Assembly (NCBI RefSeq): GCF_002163835.1
Contig: NZ_CP019331.1
Coordinates: 3,111,573 to 3,175,572 of the forward strand
DNA from: Polaribacter sp. SA4-10
GTDB taxonomy: Bacteria; Bacteroidota; Bacteroidia; Flavobacteriales; Flavobacteriaceae
Direction: 5' to 3'
Length of the DNA: 64,000 bases
The notes beneath the pieces are model-generated. The model was not told the DNA's origin and ran no database searches. It worked only from the letters and a program-made list of their open reading frames with translations. Made by a program: the position numbers and the translations under genes. This document shows positions 47,666 to 57,574 of this stretch, one piece after another (position 1 is the stretch's first letter; every line of letters starts with the position of its first letter).

Positions 47666-48991
47666 ATGATGAATTTTATTAATACACTAAAGGACATTTT
47701 CAAAATTGAAGAATTAAAAAACAAAATTCTTCTTACTATCGGTTTAATTGCTGTTTACCGTTTTATGGCTGCTGTTCCATTACCTGGAATAGATCCATTA
47801 CAGCTTTCAGCATTAAAAGAAAGTACTTCTGGGGGTCTTTTAGGATTATTGAATGCATTTACAGGAGGAGCATTTGCTAGAGCTTCAGTTATGGCTCTTG
47901 GTATTATGCCTTATATTTCTGCATCGATTGTAGTTCAGTTAATGGGGATTGCGGTTCCGTATTTACAGAAATTACAAAAAGATGGAGAAAGTGGACGAAA
48001 AAAAATTACACAAATTACAAGATGGTTAACTATAGCTATTACGTTAGTGCAAGCACCAACGTATATTACTGCTATTAAAACGCAATTTGGTTTAGGACCA
48101 GAAGCTTTTTTAGTAAGTGGAGCTACTTTTTGGGTATCATCTATCATTATTTTAACTGCAGGAACAATTTTTGCAATGTGGTTAGGAGAACGAATTACTG
48201 ATAAAGGAGTTGGTAATGGTATTTCATTATTAATTACTGTTGGTATTATCGCAAACTTTCCAGCTGCATTTTTACAAGAATTTGTTGCAAAAACAACAAA
48301 TGCTGGTGCTGGTGGAATTATGATGGTTCTAATTGAAATTATTATTTGGTTTGTAGTAATTTTATTAACTGTATTATTGGTTACTGCTGTTCGAAAGATT
48401 GCAGTGCAATATGCAAGAAGAACAGTTGTAGGAAATATACAGAATGTTGCAGGTTCAAGAGATTATATCCCTTTGAAATTAAATGCAGCAGGTGTAATGC
48501 CAATTATCTTTGCACAAGCAATTATGTTTTTACCAGTTGCCTTAGCTCAGAAATTTCCAGCAATTGCAAGTTTACAAGATAATTTTGGTTTATGGTATAA
48601 TGTTATATTTGCATTCTTAATTGTCATTTTTAGTTTTTTCTATACTGCTATTACTATTCCAACGAATAAAATGGCTGAGGATTTAAAAAGAAGTGGCGGT
48701 TTTATACCAGGAATAAGACCAGGTAAAGACACGGCAGATAGATTAGATAGTGTATTGTCTAGAATTACGTTCCCAGGATCGTTATTTTTAGCTGCTTTAT
48801 CAATATTACCAGCAATTGTAGTTCAGTTTGGAGTACAACAAAGTTGGGCAATGTTTTATGGTGGAACATCATTAATTATCATGGTAGGTGTAGCAATTGA
48901 CACCATGCAGCAAATAAATTCGTATTTATTAAATCGTCATTATGATGGATTAATGAAAGCGGGTAACAGCAACAGAAAATCGAATAAATAA
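47666..48991 (+). CDS. secY: Protein translocase subunit SecY
   Basis: The 441-residue inner-membrane channel has ten helices. It shows [15 protein letters not shown], the plug-region [25 protein letters not shown] and the C-terminal cytosolic loop [19 protein letters not shown] that contacts ribosome and SecA. Two consecutive ATGs are possible starts. It sits between rplO and infA, as in most Bacteroidota. Confidence 0.98.
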   Translation: MMNFINTLKDIFKIEELKNKILLTIGLIAVYRFMAAVPLPGIDPLQLSALKESTSGGLLGLLNAFTGGAFARASVMALGIMPYISASIVVQLMGIAVPYLQKLQKDGESGRKKITQITRWLTIAITLVQAPTYITAIKTQFGLGPEAFLVSGATFWVSSIIILTAGTIFAMWLGERITDKGVGNGISLLITVGIIANFPAAFLQEFVAKTTNAGAGGIMMVLIEIIIWFVVILLTVLLVTAVRKIAVQYARRTVVGNIQNVAGSRDYIPLKLNAAGVMPIIFAQAIMFLPVALAQKFPAIASLQDNFGLWYNVIFAFLIVIFSFFYTAITIPTNKMAEDLKRSGGFIPGIRPGKDTADRLDSVLSRITFPGSLFLAALSILPAIVVQFGVQQSWAMFYGGTSLIIMVGVAIDTMQQINSYLLNRHYDGLMKAGNSNRKSNK

Positions 48992-48992
48992 T

Positions 48993-49208
48993 ATGGCTAA
49001 GCAATCAGCAATTCAACAAGACGGAACAATTACAGAAGCATTGTCTAATGCTATGTTTCGTGTGGAATTAGAAAATGGACATATTGTTACGGCACACATT
49101 TCTGGTAAAATGCGTATGCATTATATCAAATTATTACCTGGAGACAAGGTAAAGTTAGAAATGAGCCCATACGATTTATCAAAGGCAAGAATTACTTACA
49201 GATACTAA
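48993..49208 (+). CDS. infA: Translation initiation factor IF-1
   Basis: The 71-residue OB-fold protein has [34 protein letters not shown] and [14 protein letters not shown], all canonical. It binds the 30S A site. One base after secY. Confidence 0.98.
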   Translation: MAKQSAIQQDGTITEALSNAMFRVELENGHIVTAHISGKMRMHYIKLLPGDKVKLEMSPYDLSKARITYRY

Positions 49209-49223
49209 AAACAAATAGAACAG

Positions 49224-49340
49224 ATGAAAGTTAGAGCATCAGTTAAAAAGAGGAGTGCCGACTGCAAAATAGTGCGCAGAAAAGGTAGATTATACGTAAT
49301 TAATAAACAAAATCCTAGATTTAAACAAAGACAAGGGTAA
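49224..49340 (+). CDS. rpmJ: 50S ribosomal protein L36 (zinc-free type)
   Basis: A 38-residue frame, [20 protein letters not shown] continuing [18 protein letters not shown], is L36. Of the four zinc ligands in E. coli L36 (C11, C14, C27, H32) only C14 remains; the others are S, N and R. It is therefore a zinc-independent form. Its stop overlaps the rpsM start by one base (TAATG). Confidence 0.97.
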   Translation: MKVRASVKKRSADCKIVRRKGRLYVINKQNPRFKQRQG

Positions 49341-49705
49341 TGGCAAGAATAGCAGGTATTGATATTCCAAAGAATAAAAGAGGGGTTATTGCTTTAACTT
49401 ACATCTTTGGTATAGGAAGCAGCAGAGCCGTAAAGGTTTTAGCAGAAGCAAAAGTAGATGAGAGCATTAAAGTTCAAGATTGGACAGATGATCAAATCGC
49501 AGCAATTAGAGAACAAGTAGGATCTTTCACAATTGAAGGAGAATTACGTTCTGAGGTACAGTTAAACATCAAACGTTTGATGGATATCGGTTGTCAAAGA
49601 GGAATTCGTCATAGACTTGGTCTTCCATTAAGGGGGCAAAGAACTAAGAACAACTCTAGAACAAGAAAAGGTAAGAGAAAAACTGTAGCTAACAAGAAAA
49701 AATAA
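49340..49705 (+). CDS. rpsM: 30S ribosomal protein S13
   Basis: The 121-residue S13 has [34 protein letters not shown] and [18 protein letters not shown]. It contacts the 50S subunit and tRNA. It is followed by an 81-base gap holding a strong hairpin before rpsK. Confidence 0.98.
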   Translation: MARIAGIDIPKNKRGVIALTYIFGIGSSRAVKVLAEAKVDESIKVQDWTDDQIAAIREQVGSFTIEGELRSEVQLNIKRLMDIGCQRGIRHRLGLPLRGQRTKNNSRTRKGKRKTVANKKK

Positions 49706-49726
49706 AGTTAGATAAAGTAATAAAGA

Positions 49727-49758
49727 TCTAATCTGTAGTTAATAAACTACAGATTAGA
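49727..49758 (+). promoter_or_regulatory. Strong hairpin in the rpsM-rpsK gap
   Basis: A perfect 14-bp inverted repeat (core CTAATCTGTAGTT / AACTACAGATTAG) with a four-base AATA loop, 21 bases after the rpsM stop and 28 before rpsK. No T-run follows, so it is not a classic terminator. It may be a protein-binding site, processing site or stability element. Confidence 0.6.
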
Positions 49759-49786
49759 AAACTAAATTACTAAAACTTAGAAAATT

Positions 49787-50170
49787 ATGGCAAAAGCAAG
49801 CGCAAAAAAACGTAAAGTAATAATAGAAGCTACTGGAGAAGCACATGTAACAGCATCTTTCAATAACATCATTATTTCTTTAACAAACAAAAAAGGTGAT
49901 GTTATTTCTTGGTCATCTGCAGGTAAAATGGGTTTTAGAGGTTCTAAAAAGAATACTCCATATGCAGCTCAATTAGCAGCAGAAGACTGTGCAGCACCAG
50001 CTAAAGAAGCAGGTTTACGTAAAGTAAAAGTTTATGTAAAAGGACCAGGTAATGGTAGAGAATCTGCTATTAGATCATTACATAATGCAGGTATAGAAGT
50101 AACAGAAATTATTGATGTTACACCTATTCCTCATAATGGATGTCGTCCACCGAAGAGAAGAAGAGTATAA
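49787..50170 (+). CDS. rpsK: 30S ribosomal protein S11
   Basis: The 127-residue S11 has [39 protein letters not shown] and the terminal [12 protein letters not shown]. It helps to form the mRNA exit path. An 83-base gap follows. Confidence 0.98.
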   Translation: MAKASAKKRKVIIEATGEAHVTASFNNIIISLTNKKGDVISWSSAGKMGFRGSKKNTPYAAQLAAEDCAAPAKEAGLRKVKVYVKGPGNGRESAIRSLHNAGIEVTEIIDVTPIPHNGCRPPKRRRV

Positions 50171-50187
50171 TTAAATATTTTAACTAA

Positions 50188-50235
50188 ATAGGATTTTAGA
50201 TTATCGAAGGATTAGCCTTAATTCATAATCCCTAT
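50188..50235 (+). promoter_or_regulatory. Inverted repeat in the rpsK-rpsD gap
   Basis: ATAGGATT (50188-50195) pairs with AATCCCTAT (50227-50235) with one bulged C, closing a 31-base loop that ends 18 bases before the rpsD ATG. S4 is the autogenous repressor of the alpha operon in E. coli and B. subtilis, so an S4-binding leader is a plausible reading. Confidence 0.35.
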
Positions 50236-50253
50236 TAATAACACAAAAAAGAA

Positions 50254-50859
50254 ATGGCAAGATATACAGGACCAAAAACTAAAATTGCTCGTAAATTTGG
50301 CGAGGCAATTTTTGGAGAAGACAAAAACTTCGAAAAAAGAAATTTTCCTCCAGGACAGCATGGAAATGCAAGAAGAAGAGGAAAGAAATCTGAATATGCT
50401 ACTCAATTAATGGAGAAGCAAAAAGCTAAATATACGTATGGTATTTTAGAGCGTCAATTCAGTAATTTATTTAAAAAAGCACAAAGTGCTGGTGGTATTA
50501 CTGGTGAAGTATTATTACAATTATGTGAATCTCGTTTAGACAATGTTGTTTTTAGAATGGGAGTTTCAAATTCACGTAGTGGAGCACGTCAATTAGTTTC
50601 TCACAGACATATTACTGTTAATGGAGAAATCGTTAACATACCTTCTTATAGTTTAAATGAAGGTGATGTAGTTGCTGTTAGAGAGAAATCTAAATCTTTA
50701 CAAGCTATTGATAATGCTTTGGCATCTAATAGTAATGTTTTTGAATGGTTGACTTGGAATGAAGATAAAAAAGAAGGTTCTTTTGTTAAAGTACCAGAAA
50801 GATTACAAATTCCAGAAAATATTAAAGAACAATTAATTGTAGAATTATATTCTAAATAA
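50254..50859 (+). CDS. rpsD: 30S ribosomal protein S4
   Basis: The 201-residue S4 has [39 protein letters not shown] and the S4 domain [20 protein letters not shown] with [16 protein letters not shown]. It is zinc-free (no N-terminal Cys cluster). It organises 16S rRNA and often regulates its own operon. Confidence 0.98.
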   Translation: MARYTGPKTKIARKFGEAIFGEDKNFEKRNFPPGQHGNARRRGKKSEYATQLMEKQKAKYTYGILERQFSNLFKKAQSAGGITGEVLLQLCESRLDNVVFRMGVSNSRSGARQLVSHRHITVNGEIVNIPSYSLNEGDVVAVREKSKSLQAIDNALASNSNVFEWLTWNEDKKEGSFVKVPERLQIPENIKEQLIVELYSK

Positions 50860-50891
50860 TAATTTAATCAGATTGGGATTCAGCCAAAGGG

Positions 50892-50899
50892 TATATTTG
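50892..50899 (+). promoter_or_regulatory. Candidate internal promoter before rpoA
   Basis: TATATTTG matches TAnnTTTG, in the 94-base rpsD-rpoA gap. The nearest TTG (50873-50875) gives a spacer of 16, shorter than the usual 19, so strength is uncertain. Confidence 0.45.
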
Positions 50900-50953
50900 T
50901 ATTTCTTCACACTTATAAACCGCGCAACTGAATAACAATTAAAACGAAGAAAA

Positions 50954-51946
50954 ATGGCAATATTAAATTTTCAGAAACCCGATAAAGTAATAATGATAGA
51001 GTCTACTGATTTTAAAGGTAGATTTGAGTTCAGACCACTAGAGCCAGGATTTGGTTTAACTGTTGGTAATGCTTTAAGAAGAGTACTTTTATCTTCTTTA
51101 GAAGGATTTGCAATTACTTCATTAAGAGTTGATGGTGTAGAGCATGAATTTTCTACAGTTCCTGGAGTTGTAGAAGATGTTACAGAAATTATCTTAAACT
51201 TAAAACAAGTTCGTTTTAAGAAACAAATTGAAGAAACTGATAGAGAAACTGTTTCTATTTCAGTATCTGGTCAAGAGCAGTTTACCGCTGGAGATTTACA
51301 GAAATTCATCTCTGGGTTTCAAGTATTGAATCCAGATTTAGTAATCTGTAACATGGATAAGTCTGTAAAATTAAATGCAGAAATTACGATAGAAAAAGGT
51401 AGAGGATTTGTTCCTGCGGAAGAAAATAAAAAAGCTTCAGCACCTATAGGAACAATTTTTACAGATTCTATATACACACCAATTAAGAATGTAAAATATT
51501 CAATCGAAAATTTTCGTGTAGAACAGAAAACAGATTATGAAAAATTAGTATTTGATATAGATACTGATGGATCAATTAATCCTAAAGATGCATTAACAGA
51601 AGCTGCAAAAATATTAATCCACCACTTTATGTTATTCTCTGATGAGCGTATCACTTTAGAGGCAGATGAAATTGCACAAACTGAAACATATGATGAAGAA
51701 TCATTACATATGCGTCAATTATTAAAAACTAGATTAATCGACATGGATTTATCTGTTAGAGCTTTAAACTGTTTAAAAGCTGCAGAAGTAGATACATTAG
51801 GAGATTTAGTTTCTTTTAACAAGAGTGATTTAATGAAATTCCGTAATTTTGGTAAAAAATCATTAACAGAACTAGAAGAATTAGTTATCGTTAAAGGTTT
51901 AAACTTCGGAATGGATTTAACAAAATACAAATTAGATAGAGATTAA
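50954..51946 (+). CDS. rpoA: RNA polymerase subunit alpha
   Basis: The 330-residue subunit has the N-terminal dimerisation domain ([39 protein letters not shown] as the adjoining segment) and the C-terminal DNA- and activator-binding domain ([34 protein letters not shown]). It assembles the polymerase core. A 59-base gap with a hairpin separates it from rplQ. Confidence 0.98.
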   Translation: MAILNFQKPDKVIMIESTDFKGRFEFRPLEPGFGLTVGNALRRVLLSSLEGFAITSLRVDGVEHEFSTVPGVVEDVTEIILNLKQVRFKKQIEETDRETVSISVSGQEQFTAGDLQKFISGFQVLNPDLVICNMDKSVKLNAEITIEKGRGFVPAEENKKASAPIGTIFTDSIYTPIKNVKYSIENFRVEQKTDYEKLVFDIDTDGSINPKDALTEAAKILIHHFMLFSDERITLEADEIAQTETYDEESLHMRQLLKTRLIDMDLSVRALNCLKAAEVDTLGDLVSFNKSDLMKFRNFGKKSLTELEELVIVKGLNFGMDLTKYKLDRD

Positions 51947-51947
51947 C

Positions 51948-51990
51948 CTTTCATATTTTGCTCCTCAAAATGGGTTGAGCAAGATGAAAG
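51948..51990 (+). promoter_or_regulatory. Hairpin in the rpoA-rplQ gap
   Basis: CTTTCAT / ATGAAAG (7 bp) and TTGCTC / GAGCAA (6 bp) stack across a small asymmetric internal loop, closing a 13-base loop, directly after the rpoA stop and 15 bases before rplQ. No T-run follows. It could set rpoA/rplQ stoichiometry by stabilising or cutting the mRNA. Confidence 0.5.
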
Positions 51991-52005
51991 AACAAAACAA
52001 ACGTA

Positions 52006-52479
52006 ATGAGACACGGAAAGAAATTTAATCATTTAGGAAGAACTACATCACACAGAAAAGCGATGTTAGCTAATATGGCTTGTTCTATAATAGAACATAA
52101 GCGTATTAACACTACAGTGGCAAAAGCAAAAGCAATTAGAACTTTTATTGAACCATTAATTACAAAATCTAAAGTTGATACAACGCACAACAGACGTATT
52201 GTATTTGCTTATTTACGTGATAAATTTGCAGTTACAGAATTATTTAAAGAAATTTCTGTAAAAGTAGCTGATAGACCAGGAGGTTATATTCGTATTATCA
52301 AATTAGGAAACCGTCAGGGAGATAATGCTCCAATGGCAATGGTAGAATTAGTTGATTACAACGAAATTTATAATCCTAAAGGTACAAAAGCTAAGAAAAC
52401 TACGCGTAGAGGAAGAAGCAAAAAATCTGATTCTGCTCAAGTAGAAGGTACTGTAACTGAAGAAAAATCAGAAGAATAA
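52006..52479 (+). CDS. rplQ: 50S ribosomal protein L17
   Basis: The 157-residue L17 has [40 protein letters not shown] and [21 protein letters not shown] charged C-terminal tail of about 35 residues ([13 protein letters not shown]...EEKSEE) exceeds the 115-130 residues of most L17, as is usual in Bacteroidota. Last gene of the ribosomal superoperon. Confidence 0.98.
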   Translation: MRHGKKFNHLGRTTSHRKAMLANMACSIIEHKRINTTVAKAKAIRTFIEPLITKSKVDTTHNRRIVFAYLRDKFAVTELFKEISVKVADRPGGYIRIIKLGNRQGDNAPMAMVELVDYNEIYNPKGTKAKKTTRRGRSKKSDSAQVEGTVTEEKSEE

Positions 52480-52508
52480 AAAATAATGATTTTTTTATAA
52501 ATTATATT

Positions 52509-52542
52509 AAAGGGATAAACGTTTACGTTTATCCCTTTTTTT
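52509..52542 (+). terminator. Terminator of the ribosomal superoperon
   Basis: A 13-bp perfect stem (AAAGGGATAAACG / CGTTTATCCCTTT), four-base loop and T-run, 29 bases after the rplQ stop. Confidence 0.9.
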
Positions 52543-52576
52543 ATATTTTTACACTAACAAACACAACAAAAAAATT

Positions 52577-53695
52577 ATGATGTATCAAACCCGAAAAAAA
52601 GCCTTAGTTTTATTAGCAGATGGAACTATTTTTTACGGTAAATCTGTTGGAATAGAGGGGACTTCTACAGGAGAAATCTGTTTTAATACCGGTATGACAG
52701 GTTATCAAGAGATTTTTACAGACCCTTCATATTTCGGTCAACTAATGGTAGCTACAAATGCTCACATTGGTAATTATGGTGTAAATGATAATGAAGTAGA
52801 ATCTGATGGGATTAAAATTTCAGGCTTAATTTGTCGAAACTTTAGTTTTACGCATTCTAGAGTAGATTCTGATGGGAATTTAAAGGATTGGTTTGTAAAA
52901 CATAATTTAGTAGCCATTTCCGATGTTGATACAAGAGCATTAGTTTCTTATATTAGGGATAACGGAGCAATGAATGCAATTATTTCTACAGATATAGATA
53001 ATATCAGTTCATTAAAAAAGCAATTAGCTGAAGTTCCAAGTATGGAAGGTTTAGAATTAGCTTCAAAAGTATCTACTAAAGAACCTTATTTTGTAGGTGA
53101 TGAAAATGCTGATATTAAAATATCTGCTTTAGATATTGGTATCAAAAAGAACATATTAAGGAACCTTGTAAAAAGGGGAGCCTACGTAAAAGTTTTTCCT
53201 TATAATTCAAGTTTTGAAGAATTAGAAGCATTTAATCCGGATGGATATTTTATCTCTAACGGACCTGGAGATCCAGCACCTTTGATTGAAGCACAAGTTG
53301 TAGCAAAAGAAATTATAAAAAGAGATTATCCCTTATTCGGAATTTGTTTAGGACATCAAGTAATCGCTTTAGCAAATGGAATTTCTACTTATAAAATGCA
53401 TAACGGTCATAGAGGTATAAATCACCCAGTTAAAAACTTACTAACTGGTAAAGGTGAAATAACTTCTCAAAATCACGGTTTTGCTATTAATAGAGAAGAA
53501 ACTGAAGCACATGATAATGTTGAAATAACCCATGTTCATTTAAATGATAATACGGTTGCAGGTGTTAAAATGAAAAATAAAAATGTTTTTTCTGTACAAT
53601 ATCATCCTGAAGCGAGTCCAGGACCACATGATTCAGAATATCTATTTGACCAGTTTCTAGAAAATATTAAAAAAAATAAAAATGTAAATATCTAA
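52577..53695 (+). CDS. carA: Carbamoyl-phosphate synthase small (glutaminase) subunit
   Basis: The 372-residue protein hydrolyses glutamine and feeds ammonia to CarB for carbamoyl phosphate, used in pyrimidine and arginine synthesis. The N-terminal half (LADGTIFYGKSVG, STGEICFNTGMTGYQEIFTD) and the class-I amidotransferase half (YFISNGPGDPAP; nucleophile Cys in FGICLGHQVIALA; YHPEASPGPHDSEYLF) are complete. No carB lies in the window. Two adjacent ATGs are possible starts. Confidence 0.97.
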   Translation: MMYQTRKKALVLLADGTIFYGKSVGIEGTSTGEICFNTGMTGYQEIFTDPSYFGQLMVATNAHIGNYGVNDNEVESDGIKISGLICRNFSFTHSRVDSDGNLKDWFVKHNLVAISDVDTRALVSYIRDNGAMNAIISTDIDNISSLKKQLAEVPSMEGLELASKVSTKEPYFVGDENADIKISALDIGIKKNILRNLVKRGAYVKVFPYNSSFEELEAFNPDGYFISNGPGDPAPLIEAQVVAKEIIKRDYPLFGICLGHQVIALANGISTYKMHNGHRGINHPVKNLLTGKGEITSQNHGFAINREETEAHDNVEITHVHLNDNTVAGVKMKNKNVFSVQYHPEASPGPHDSEYLFDQFLENIKKNKNVNI

Positions 53696-53715
53696 AGGTA
53701 TTTCCTTTTTTTACT

Positions 53716-53727
53716 GAAAACGTTTTC
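53716..53727. promoter_or_regulatory. Palindromic operator-like site upstream of eno
   Basis: GAAAACGTTTTC is a perfect 12-base palindrome with a central CG, the form bound by LacI/GalR-family repressors (compare the cre-type AAACG-TTT core). It lies 98 bases before the eno start in the carA-eno gap. Confidence 0.35.
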
Positions 53728-53770
53728 GTAAGTATGTGCTAAATATCAGTATAAAAAGAGCCATATTTAG

Positions 53771-53778
53771 TAAATTTG
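53771..53778 (+). promoter_or_regulatory. Candidate -7 element for eno
   Basis: TAAATTTG matches TAnnTTTG, 46 bases before the eno ATG. No -33 TTG at the normal spacing. Confidence 0.4.
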
Positions 53779-53821
53779 AAAAAGTAAATTACAGAGAAAA
53801 TTAAATCTTATAAAAAAATAA

Positions 53822-55111
<1,290 letters not shown>

Positions 55112-55132
55112 TAAATTCAATTAAATTTATTG

Positions 55133-55162
55133 AAAGCCTCATATTTTTATGAGGCTTTTTTT
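55133..55162 (+). terminator. Terminator of eno
   Basis: AAAGCCTCAT / ATGAGGCTTT, a 10-bp stem with a six-base loop followed by Ts, 21 bases after the eno stop. Confidence 0.9.
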
Positions 55163-55275
55163 ATGGTTTTAATATATAACTGAAGTTTATATTGTGATAT
55201 TAAAAAACTATAACGTTTACCTTTTAAGATTATTTGAAATATAGTACCTTCGTAGCACTAAATAATACATAACAA

Positions 55276-56562
55276 ATGTCAGATACAGCTAAATTACAAA
55301 TTGGAGATAAATCATACGAATTTCCACTTGTAAGAGGAACAGAAAATGAAGTTGCTATTAATATTAAAACATTAAGAACAGTAACAAATGGAGTAATCAC
55401 TATTGATCCTGGATTTAAAAATACAGGTTCTTGTGAAAGTGCTGTCACATTTTTAGATGGTGAAAAAGGAGTTTTAAGATATAGAGGTTATTCTATTGAA
55501 GAGTTAGCTGAAAAAGCAGATTTTTTAGAAGTTGCTTATGCATTAATTTTTGGAGATTTACCAACAAAAGAGCAATTAGATAAATTTCATACAGATATTA
55601 AATCTAAATCTGTTGTAGATGATGATATTAAGAAGATTGTTGATGCGTTTCCTAAAACAGCACATCCTATGGGTGTTTTGTCTTCGTTAACAAGTGCATT
55701 AACGGCTTTTAACCCTACTTCAGTAAACGTAGAGTCTACTGAAGATATGTATAACTCTGTTGTTAAAATTATGGGGAAATTCCCGGTTTTAGTGGCTTGG
55801 ACTATGCGAAAAAAACAAGGTTTACCATTAAATTATGGTTCTAAATCTTTGGGCTATGTAGAGAACGTTTTAAAAATGATGTTTGAGCAACCTAATGAAG
55901 ACTATGTAGTGAACCCAATTATTAAAAATGCTTTAGATAAATTGTTGATTTTACATGGAGATCATGAACAAAACTGTTCTACATCTACGGTTAGAATTGT
56001 AGGTTCATCTCATGCAGGCCTATTTGCATCTCTTTCTGCAGGAATCTCTGCGCTTTGGGGACCATTACATGGTGGAGCTAATCAAGCTGTCTTAGAAATG
56101 TTAGAAGCTATAAAAGCTGATGGTGGAGACACTAAAAAGTATATGGCGAAAGCTAAAGATAAAAATGATCCTTTCCGTTTAATGGGATTTGGTCATAGAG
56201 TATATAAGAACTTTGATCCAAGAGCTAAAATTATTAAAGCTGCTGCAGATGATGTTTTAAATGACTTAGGTGTAAATGATCCAATTTTAGATATTGCAAG
56301 AGGATTAGAGCAAGAAGCATTAAATGATCCTTATTTTGTTGAAAGAAAATTATATCCTAATGTAGATTTTTACTCTGGAATTATTTATAGAGCTATGGGT
56401 ATTCCTGTAGAAATGTTTACAGTTATGTTTGCTTTAGGACGTTTGCCAGGTTGGATTGCGCAATGGAAAGAAATGAGATTGGGTAAAGAACCAATTGGTA
56501 GACCACGTCAAATTTATATTGGTGAAAATGAAAGACCTTTTGTAGAAATAGAGAATAGATAA
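55276..56562 (+). CDS. gltA: Citrate synthase (type II)
   Basis: The 428-residue enzyme condenses acetyl-CoA with oxaloacetate. It shows ILHGDHEQNCSTSTVRIVGS (His of the first motif), ALWGPLHGGANQAVLEML, and MGFGHRVYKNFDPRAK with the catalytic His and Arg, plus DFYSGIIYRAMGIP with the Asp. The N-terminal beta-sheet domain (KLQIGDKSYEFPLVRGTENE) marks the hexameric type II Gram-negative form. Confidence 0.97.
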   Translation: MSDTAKLQIGDKSYEFPLVRGTENEVAINIKTLRTVTNGVITIDPGFKNTGSCESAVTFLDGEKGVLRYRGYSIEELAEKADFLEVAYALIFGDLPTKEQLDKFHTDIKSKSVVDDDIKKIVDAFPKTAHPMGVLSSLTSALTAFNPTSVNVESTEDMYNSVVKIMGKFPVLVAWTMRKKQGLPLNYGSKSLGYVENVLKMMFEQPNEDYVVNPIIKNALDKLLILHGDHEQNCSTSTVRIVGSSHAGLFASLSAGISALWGPLHGGANQAVLEMLEAIKADGGDTKKYMAKAKDKNDPFRLMGFGHRVYKNFDPRAKIIKAAADDVLNDLGVNDPILDIARGLEQEALNDPYFVERKLYPNVDFYSGIIYRAMGIPVEMFTVMFALGRLPGWIAQWKEMRLGKEPIGRPRQIYIGENERPFVEIENR

Positions 56563-56594
56563 AAAATAGTAGTATTTTTACCAAAAATTTAAAG

Positions 56595-56621
56595 GCTTCA
56601 TAATTTATGAAGCTTTTTTTT
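56595..56621 (+). terminator. Terminator of gltA
   Basis: GCTTCATA / TATGAAGC, an 8-bp stem with a three-base loop and an eight-T run, 32 bases after the stop. It leaves the next gene only 14 bases downstream, so that gene depends on read-through or a promoter within this stretch. Confidence 0.85.
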
Positions 56622-56635
56622 ATCAATTATAAAAT

Positions 56636-57550
56636 ATGTTAGAGCTTAATATTAATAATGAAACTTCTAGGTTAAAGGCTGTTATTTTAGGAACTGCAAA
56701 AAGTAATGGAGGTATTCCTAAAGTAGAAGACTGTTATGATCCTAAAAGTGTTCAGCACGTTTTAGCAGGAACATATCCTAAAGAGGAAGATATGGTTTTG
56801 GAAATGGAAGCTGTTGCTAAAGTTTTAGAAAAATATAATGTTAAAGTATATAGACCAAAAGTTATTGAAAATTATAATCAAATATTTTCTCGAGATATCG
56901 CTTTTGTAATAGACGATAAATTTATTGAAGCTAATATTTTACCAGATAGAAATAAAGAATATGAAGCTATAAATCATGTTATTTCTCAAATGAAACCAGA
57001 AAATGTAATAATTTTGCCAGAAGAATGTCATGTAGAAGGAGGTGATGTAATGCCTTGGAATGATTATATTTTTGTTGGCACTTATTCTGGGGAAGATTAT
57101 TCAGATTATATTACAGCGCGTACTAATACTGCAGCAATTACTGCTTTGCAAGAATTGTTTCCTGAGAAAACTGTAAAACCTTTTGAGTTAAGAAAATCGA
57201 ATACAGAACCTAAAGAAAATGCATTACATTTAGATTGTTGTTTTCAGCCAATTGGAAAAGATAAAGCGATTCTTCATAAGAATGGATTTTTAGTAGAAAG
57301 TGAATATGAATGGTTGGTAAATTATTTCGGAAAAGAAAATATTTTTGAGATTACCAAAGATGAAATGTACAATATGAACAGTAATATTTTTTCTATTTCT
57401 GAAGAAGTAATTATTTCTGAAAAAAACTTTACAAGACTTAATTCTTGGTTACGAGATAAGGGTTTTACAGTTGAAGAAGTAGCCTATTCAGAAATTGCGA
57501 AACAAGAAGGATTGTTAAGATGTTCTACTTTACCTTTGATTAGAGAATAA
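56636..57550 (+). CDS. Guanidine-modifying hydrolase, DDAH/arginine deiminase-like
   Basis: The 304-residue protein belongs to the amidinotransferase/deiminase superfamily. It has FSRDIAFVID near residue 88, the substrate-binding HVEGGDVMPWND near 132, the catalytic His in ALHLDCCF near 198 and the nucleophile Cys in LLRCSTLP (C296). It probably releases citrulline and ammonia or a methylamine from arginine or a derivative; which one cannot be told. It lies 24 bases before ctlX, with which it could form an arginine-to-ornithine route. Confidence 0.8.
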   Translation: MLELNINNETSRLKAVILGTAKSNGGIPKVEDCYDPKSVQHVLAGTYPKEEDMVLEMEAVAKVLEKYNVKVYRPKVIENYNQIFSRDIAFVIDDKFIEANILPDRNKEYEAINHVISQMKPENVIILPEECHVEGGDVMPWNDYIFVGTYSGEDYSDYITARTNTAAITALQELFPEKTVKPFELRKSNTEPKENALHLDCCFQPIGKDKAILHKNGFLVESEYEWLVNYFGKENIFEITKDEMYNMNSNIFSISEEVIISEKNFTRLNSWLRDKGFTVEEVAYSEIAKQEGLLRCSTLPLIRE

Positions 57551-57574
57551 ATTTTTACCTATATTTTTTTAGTA

